This document shows positions 20,601-24,186 of a stretch of DNA of 24,186 bases, piece by piece; positions within the stretch are counted from its first letter, which is position 1; each line of letters begins with the position of its first letter. Both the position numbers and the translations under genes were made by a program. This stretch comes from Dunaliella salina (lineage: Eukaryota; Chlorophyta; Chlorophyceae; Chlamydomonadales; Dunaliellaceae): positions 1-24,186 of the forward strand of contig MU069587.1 of assembly GCA_002284615.2 (NCBI GenBank), written 5' to 3'. The notes beneath the pieces were generated by a model. The model searched no databases. It was not told the DNA's origin and worked only from the letters and a program-made list of their open reading frames with translations.

Positions 20601-21095
20601 GTAGAAAAGAAATAGAAAAGAAAAAAATACGCAGGCAGAGAAAAACTCTCCCTACACCAATTAAGGAAAGGGTGACACATTGGCTCCAAAGAGCCGTGTG
20701 CCTCCCTCACCAGAAGGTAAGAAGGAGGTAAGAAGGAATCTAATGTGGGTCAGGTGGGTTTCTGGCAGCCCGCGGCTCCAAGGGACCAATGTTGCGATGA
20801 GTGTATTTGTTTTCAATGGCACGTCTGGTAGTGGTAGTTTTGTGCGCAAATATGACAGAATGGGCGTGGAGTTTCTTTGCTAGTGTCTCGTATCTCTGTG
20901 AGCCTTTCTGTAGTTTCCTGAATTGATCAAGGGTATGGGCAGTGTAGATGGTCCTGCCCACACCCAATAGGATTGGGTGGATTATAATCTCGGCTCCATG
21001 AAATTGTTTGCACAGTTCATAATGCTGTTGTTTGGAGGCCTCTAGTTGGGCATCAAACCTGGTATCACAGTATTTGACCTTGACATGCTTTGTTC
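20601..21095 (-). mobile_element. X3: REL retroelement 3' fragment
   Basis: The - strand frame reads VKVKYCDTRFDAQLEASKQQ, then ILLGVGRTIYTAHTL, LHAHSVIFAHKTTTTRR and RNPPDPH-TAG (stop 20740-42). The Glu of ExK is Val here. 3' UTR: hairpin 1 GGCTC-TTTG-GAGCC (20682-20695), CCTTAATTGGTG, hairpin 2 (20631-20655) and a pyrimidine tail to about 20605. 5' truncated inside the REL domain. The sequence just upstream belongs to a different LINE relic. Confidence 0.8.
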
Positions 21096-21099
21096 ACAA

Positions 21100-21405
21100 A
21101 AGCTGAGCAGCCAGACTTCATGGCTGAAGGCTGTATATCCCATTGTAACCATTATTACCATTCCGAGTAACTTTCTCAACTTGAAGAGTATGGACACGAA
21201 GACAAAATTGGGCCACACTGTGTACGATGTGTCTGGGTAAATCCAGGTATAAGTGTTTGGGCAGCATCTTAGGGGTGTGTGACATGCGGGTCCTTAATTG
21301 GGAGAGCGCTCCAATGATGGTAAGTGAATTTTCTCTTGTTGGTGTCTCATGGGTGGTCAAGAGAAAGTTGTCTCCAGCAAAATAAATGTCGAACCCTGAG
21401 GTCAA
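21100..21405 (-). mobile_element. Fragment of LINE C-terminal region
   Basis: The - strand frame contains MLPKHLYLDLPRHIVHSVAQ followed by FCLRVHTLQVE. It matches the post-RT region of the LINE at 6699-10763 (SVPRYLHLDLDKHMLRNIAH, then FRLHAHTLRVE). No RT or endonuclease motif is left. The adjacent 21100-21148 stretch is the 49-bp repeat also found at 13571-13619. Confidence 0.6.
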
Positions 21406-21419
21406 AAGTAAGAGTAAAG

Positions 21420-21740
21420 TAAGAGTTGATCACATACTCTTCAGGTGTACAAACTCAACAATGAGCGGGATGCACACCAACAGACACAATGCAGCCCTAA
21501 GTTTTGTGTAAAAGCCCTTAGTAAAGGCCGGTATGGCTCATCCCTTATTGGCATGGATGGCTGCAGTAACGAGAGACTCCTGGATCAGGGAGTCTGGACC
21601 AGGGCTTACAGGTCCCTGGAAACATATCAAGAGCTATTCCAGGCTGGGTTTTCCCTAATGATACCTGCTCCCCTACCCGACACCAAACCCGCCTTGATGC
21701 TATATTTGTGAAAGGGCCTACTGATCTAACACTACTCTCT
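21420..21740 (+). mobile_element. V1: REL retroelement, knuckle-to-PD fragment
   Basis: The + strand reads, across three frames, DHILFRC (knuckle end), a TNRHN counterpart of ERHN, KALSKGRYGSSLIGMDG, LQVPGNISRAIPGWVFPND and TRLDAIFVKGP. The last corresponds to RPDAVLF in X1, with the Pro of PD lost. A 14-bp tandem duplication (21580-21593 / 21594-21607, CTGGAYCAGGG) accounts for one frameshift. The ExK part and the 3' end are absent. Sequence 21741-21937 is unassigned. Confidence 0.6.
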
Positions 21741-21937
21741 GTGCAAAACGGGCAGCAAAAAGGTTCGCAAGCTTTCTTCCAAATCAGCACAAGTAGTTGC
21801 AAAAACAAAGGAGAAATACCACGTTTAAACCTTGTAATTCTGTTGAATCACACACATCATGATGAGGTGTATGTCCTTGCCAGTGGTAAGTTCCATTTCC
21901 CAAGTTTTGAGCACGCAATCTGAAGCTTGAAACGTTT

Positions 21938-22245
21938 CTCTGAAAGAAAAGAAAAACTACGTAGGCAGAGAGAATCTCCCTACAATGATTAAAAAAGGAT
22001 ACCCATCGGCTCTGAAGAGCCGCGAGTTCCCTCCACCACAAGATTCGAGACATAAGCAGCTAATGGGTATCTGGAGGATTAACAGAAGCACTAGGCTCTA
22101 GAACCTGTCAGAAGTACTTCTCTTGCTGCGCATCTAGTGGTAACAAGCTTGTGGGCATACTGGGCATACTGAACTGAATGGGCATGAAGTGCAAATATTT
22201 GTGCAAGGTTAATAGCACGTTGACGGTCCTCCAATACAATAATCC
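21938..22245 (-). mobile_element. X4: REL retroelement 3' fragment
   Basis: The - strand encodes DRQRAINLAQIFALHAHSVQ, YAHKLVTTR and, in another frame, NPPDTH-TAG (stop 22060-62). A 10-bp duplication inserts extra Q-Y-A residues (YAQYAHKL). 3' UTR: hairpin 1 CGGCTC-TTCA-GAGCCG (22007-22022), hairpin 2 GTAGG/CCTAC (21961-21983), CGTAGTTTTTC and a TTTTC tail to about 21938. Confidence 0.75.
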
Positions 22246-22254
22246 CAGCAATGC

Positions 22255-22437
22255 AGAACAAGTGGACGGGCTGGGTATAGGCGGGTCAGATGCACACCTG
22301 GACGGATGTCCGACAACCCACCAGATCCCCACTAGCTTTCAAAATTCTTCTCTTGGCCACTGGTCAAGCGCTTACTGTTGAGCCCTCCCTTAATGCATGC
22401 TGGATACTGTCCAGCGTAGGCTTTCACTTTCACTTTG
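22255..22437 (+). mobile_element. W2: 3' end of REL retroelement, subfamily W
   Basis: The frame ends SGRAGYR...RMSDNPPDPH-TAG (stop 22333-35). 3' UTR: CTCCCTTAATGCATGCTGG with a perfect hairpin GCTGGA-TACTG-TCCAGC (22399-22415), then CGTAGGCTTTCAC and a CACTTT tail. Partner of W1. Lies tail-to-head against X4. Confidence 0.65.
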
Positions 22438-22629
22438 GTCCAGACCTAGTTCTTTGGCATATTTCTATTTGATTCCAGCTAGACATACTAGGTAGTACCC
22501 AGAGGGGGCTATTTAATTAAACAAATTTGGGCTATCTTGCTAGACATGCTCTTTCCCGACTTTATTTCCCAAATCTTACCACGCCAGCCATTTTGATTTG
22601 TATAAACATTACATTCACCAAAAAATGAT
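22438..22629. other. No feature recognised
   Basis: Short AT-rich spacer between W2 and R2; nothing assigned. Confidence 0.4.
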
Positions 22630-23015
22630 GGAAATCGGAGGACCCCAGATCACTCCGCTGCCCTCAGATCACCCAAAATCGGCTCACAGCTCCACCCTGA
22701 GAACCAATTTTCACCCCCAAAATATTTTCTAACAACTCTTTTATGATATGCTAACATCCTGCATATTAGAAAATAGGAAAGGAGGAGGTCAAACTTTGAC
22801 CTTTTTGGCACCCCGTTGGCCAGATTTTCTCCAAGGGAAATGACATTTCTGTACCTCACTCACCACTGGGTCTTTTCACTCCTCTTTTTTGCAATGCTAT
22901 TCATTTATTACAAGGACTTAAAATCACTAAAAATCACCCAATTTGGTGCAGTGGGTGATCTGGAATGGAGATTTGGTGGTAAAAACTAGGGTTTACGCCG
23001 CGGCTAAATAGGCAT
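22630..23015 (-). repeat. R2: dispersed repeat, inverted relative to R1
   Basis: The reverse complement aligns over about 380 bp with 16734-17110 (see R1). It includes the ATCACCC/GGGTGAT inverted phrase next to TTGGTGCAGTGGGTGATCTG and the GCCGCGGC..A end at 23000. Open frames across it are not shared with R1. Confidence 0.8.
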
Positions 23016-23217
23016 GGCCTCCCCTGCCAGGTCCCGGACCAGTGGTAGCTTTCTGTAACATTAGAGTTACAGAGGTGCCTGTCACAGAGAACATGCGCTT
23101 GGAGCATCCAAAAAACACCTGATTTTGAGCCTCAGATATCCCCCTCTGAGAGATACCTAGAAAGATGGAAAGGTTTGCTCTAGGCGGAAACAGCCTGAAA
23201 TGAAGTGCCAGTATTTT
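23016..23217. other. Spacer with one perfect hairpin
   Basis: TCTGTAAC-ATTAGA-GTTACAGA (23052-23073) is a perfect 8-bp stem. No other feature is recognised. X5 homology begins at about 23218. Confidence 0.4.
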
Positions 23218-23773
23218 TCCTATCCATTCACATCACGCTTTGCGCACCTCCACACAGCGAACCACCAGAACTAGCCGCATGAAGCAACCCCATGAACTGT
23301 ATGCCATACAGTGAAAACAAACGCCATGTGCACCTAATAGAAATGAAGTACTGTGGAGACACTAAACCTGAGCATCAGTTGAACGTGGCAAAGCAGCAGC
23401 ACGCAGACCTTTGTAAACTTATTAACGCTAAAGCTGTTACAATTTACCCTATTCCTCTGGGTGTTGACGGGGCTATTTATACTGAGCACAGCCCTGAAGC
23501 AATCCAAACAACTAGGACTGGATCACCAACGTGCCACTGAGCTTGCTCAACAACTTCAATACCATTCTGTTCGACACGCCCACAAACTTGTTTCCGCATG
23601 TTGCACTATGGAAAACAAGAGTACTTCCCACAGCCAGGTGCTTCTAGTAACCCTCCAAACCCACATTAGCCTGTCTTGACTCATTTCTTGTGGAGGAGGG
23701 GGCTCACGGCTCTTTCTGAGCAAATGCGTCTCCTTTTCCTTAATTGATGCAGGGAGTTCCTCTGCCTACGTAG
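23218..23773 (+). mobile_element. X5: REL retroelement 3' fragment, near relative of X1
   Basis: Aligns with X1 from CATCACGCTTTGCGCA (X1 about 15984) to the 3' end. It preserves the ExK site: RHVHLIEMKYCGDTKPEHQL, in frame from 23292. The C-terminal extension (LGVDGAIYTEH, then after a frameshift near 23495 LGLDHQRATELAQQL) ends NPPNPH-TAG (23667-69) after another shift. 3' UTR: hairpin GCTC-TTTCT-GAGC (23709-23721), TTTTCCTTAATTGATG, the second hairpin (23749-23769) and CTACGTAGTCTTTC. 5' truncated between PD and ExK. Confidence 0.8.
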
Positions 23774-24186
23774 TCTTTCTTTTCTTTTTTTCTTTTCTTT
23801 TTTCCTTTTCTTTTTTCCTATTCTTTTTTCTTTTTCTTTCTTTTCTTTTCTTTTCTTTTCTTTTCTTTTCTTATCTTTCCTTTTTATCTTTTCTTTTCTT
23901 TTCTTTTCTTTTCTTTTCTCTTCTCTTCTTTTCTCTTCTTTTCTTTTCTCTTCTTTTCTCTTCTTTTCTTTTCTTTTCTTTTCTCTTCTTTTGTTTTCTC
24001 TTCTTCTATTTCCTTTCCTTTTCTTTCCTTTCCTTTCCTTTCCTTTCCTTTTCTTTTCTTTCCTTTCCTTTCCTTTCCTTTTCTTTTCTTTCCTTTTCTT
24101 TTCTTTTCTTTTCTTTTCTTTTCTTTTCTTTTCTTTTCTTTTCTTTTCTTTTCTTTTCTTTTCTTTTCTTTTCTTTTCTTTTCTTT
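23774..24186 (+). repeat. Pyrimidine microsatellite, mostly (TTTTC)n, to window end
   Basis: About 413 bp of almost pure T/C on the + strand, with units TTTTC, TTTCC and TTCTC and only a handful of purines (for example near 23820, 23872, 23993 and 24008). It starts exactly at the 3' end of X5 and continues past the window. Other element copies end in short tails of the same unit. Confidence 0.95.

Noticed and set aside
23774..24186. CRISPR-like or satellite array
   Set aside because: Units are 5-6 bp with no spacers; a plain pyrimidine microsatellite.

Overview
The window looks like nuclear DNA of a microalga, most probably of the green lineage; I cannot name the species. The only intact genes are a divergent histone H3/H4 pair (H3 on -, 17582-17992; H4 on +, 18244-18555). 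The H3 has green-lineage residues (A31, Y41, S87, L90). Both genes have a metazoan/algal-type histone 3' stem-loop just past the stop. Chlorophytes keep this signal and land plants have lost it.

Almost everything else is decayed transposable-element sequence. Layout: 300-985 and 1998-2690 are two copies of a roughly 690-bp G-rich dispersed repeat (repeat A). A third copy (6537-6683 plus 10820-11348) is split by a 4.07-kb LINE on the - strand (6699-10763) that codes for an apurinic-type endonuclease, a reverse transcriptase and a C-terminal zinc knuckle. The LINE frame runs without a frameshift but carries five stop codons, and it is flanked by a 15-bp target-site duplication.

From 11.35 kb to the end there are eleven fragments, on both strands, of a second retroelement superfamily, with a possible twelfth at 155-245. 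The longest copy (X1, 13807-16545) shows RNase H, then a CCHC knuckle with an ERHN motif, then a PD...ExK restriction-like endonuclease (REL) with a long C-terminal extension. Copies of different subfamilies (here X, Y, W) end in the same C-terminal signature, NPPDPH-stop or close variants. They also share a 3'-terminal DNA module: a CCTTAAT box, a hairpin, a CGTAG-NCTTTC end and a TTTTC-rich tail. In the last copy (X5) this tail runs into a pyrimidine microsatellite of about 410 bp that reaches the window end.

Subfamily Y copy Y2 is inserted in X1 with an 11-bp target-site duplication, so relative ages can be read. A roughly 380-bp non-coding repeat (R1/R2) lies in inverted orientation on the two sides of the histone pair.

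Regions 986-1997, 2691-6536, 11691-12854 and 13041-13806 hold microsatellites, hairpins and unassigned open frames but no gene I recognise. Spliced host exons there cannot be excluded by eye.
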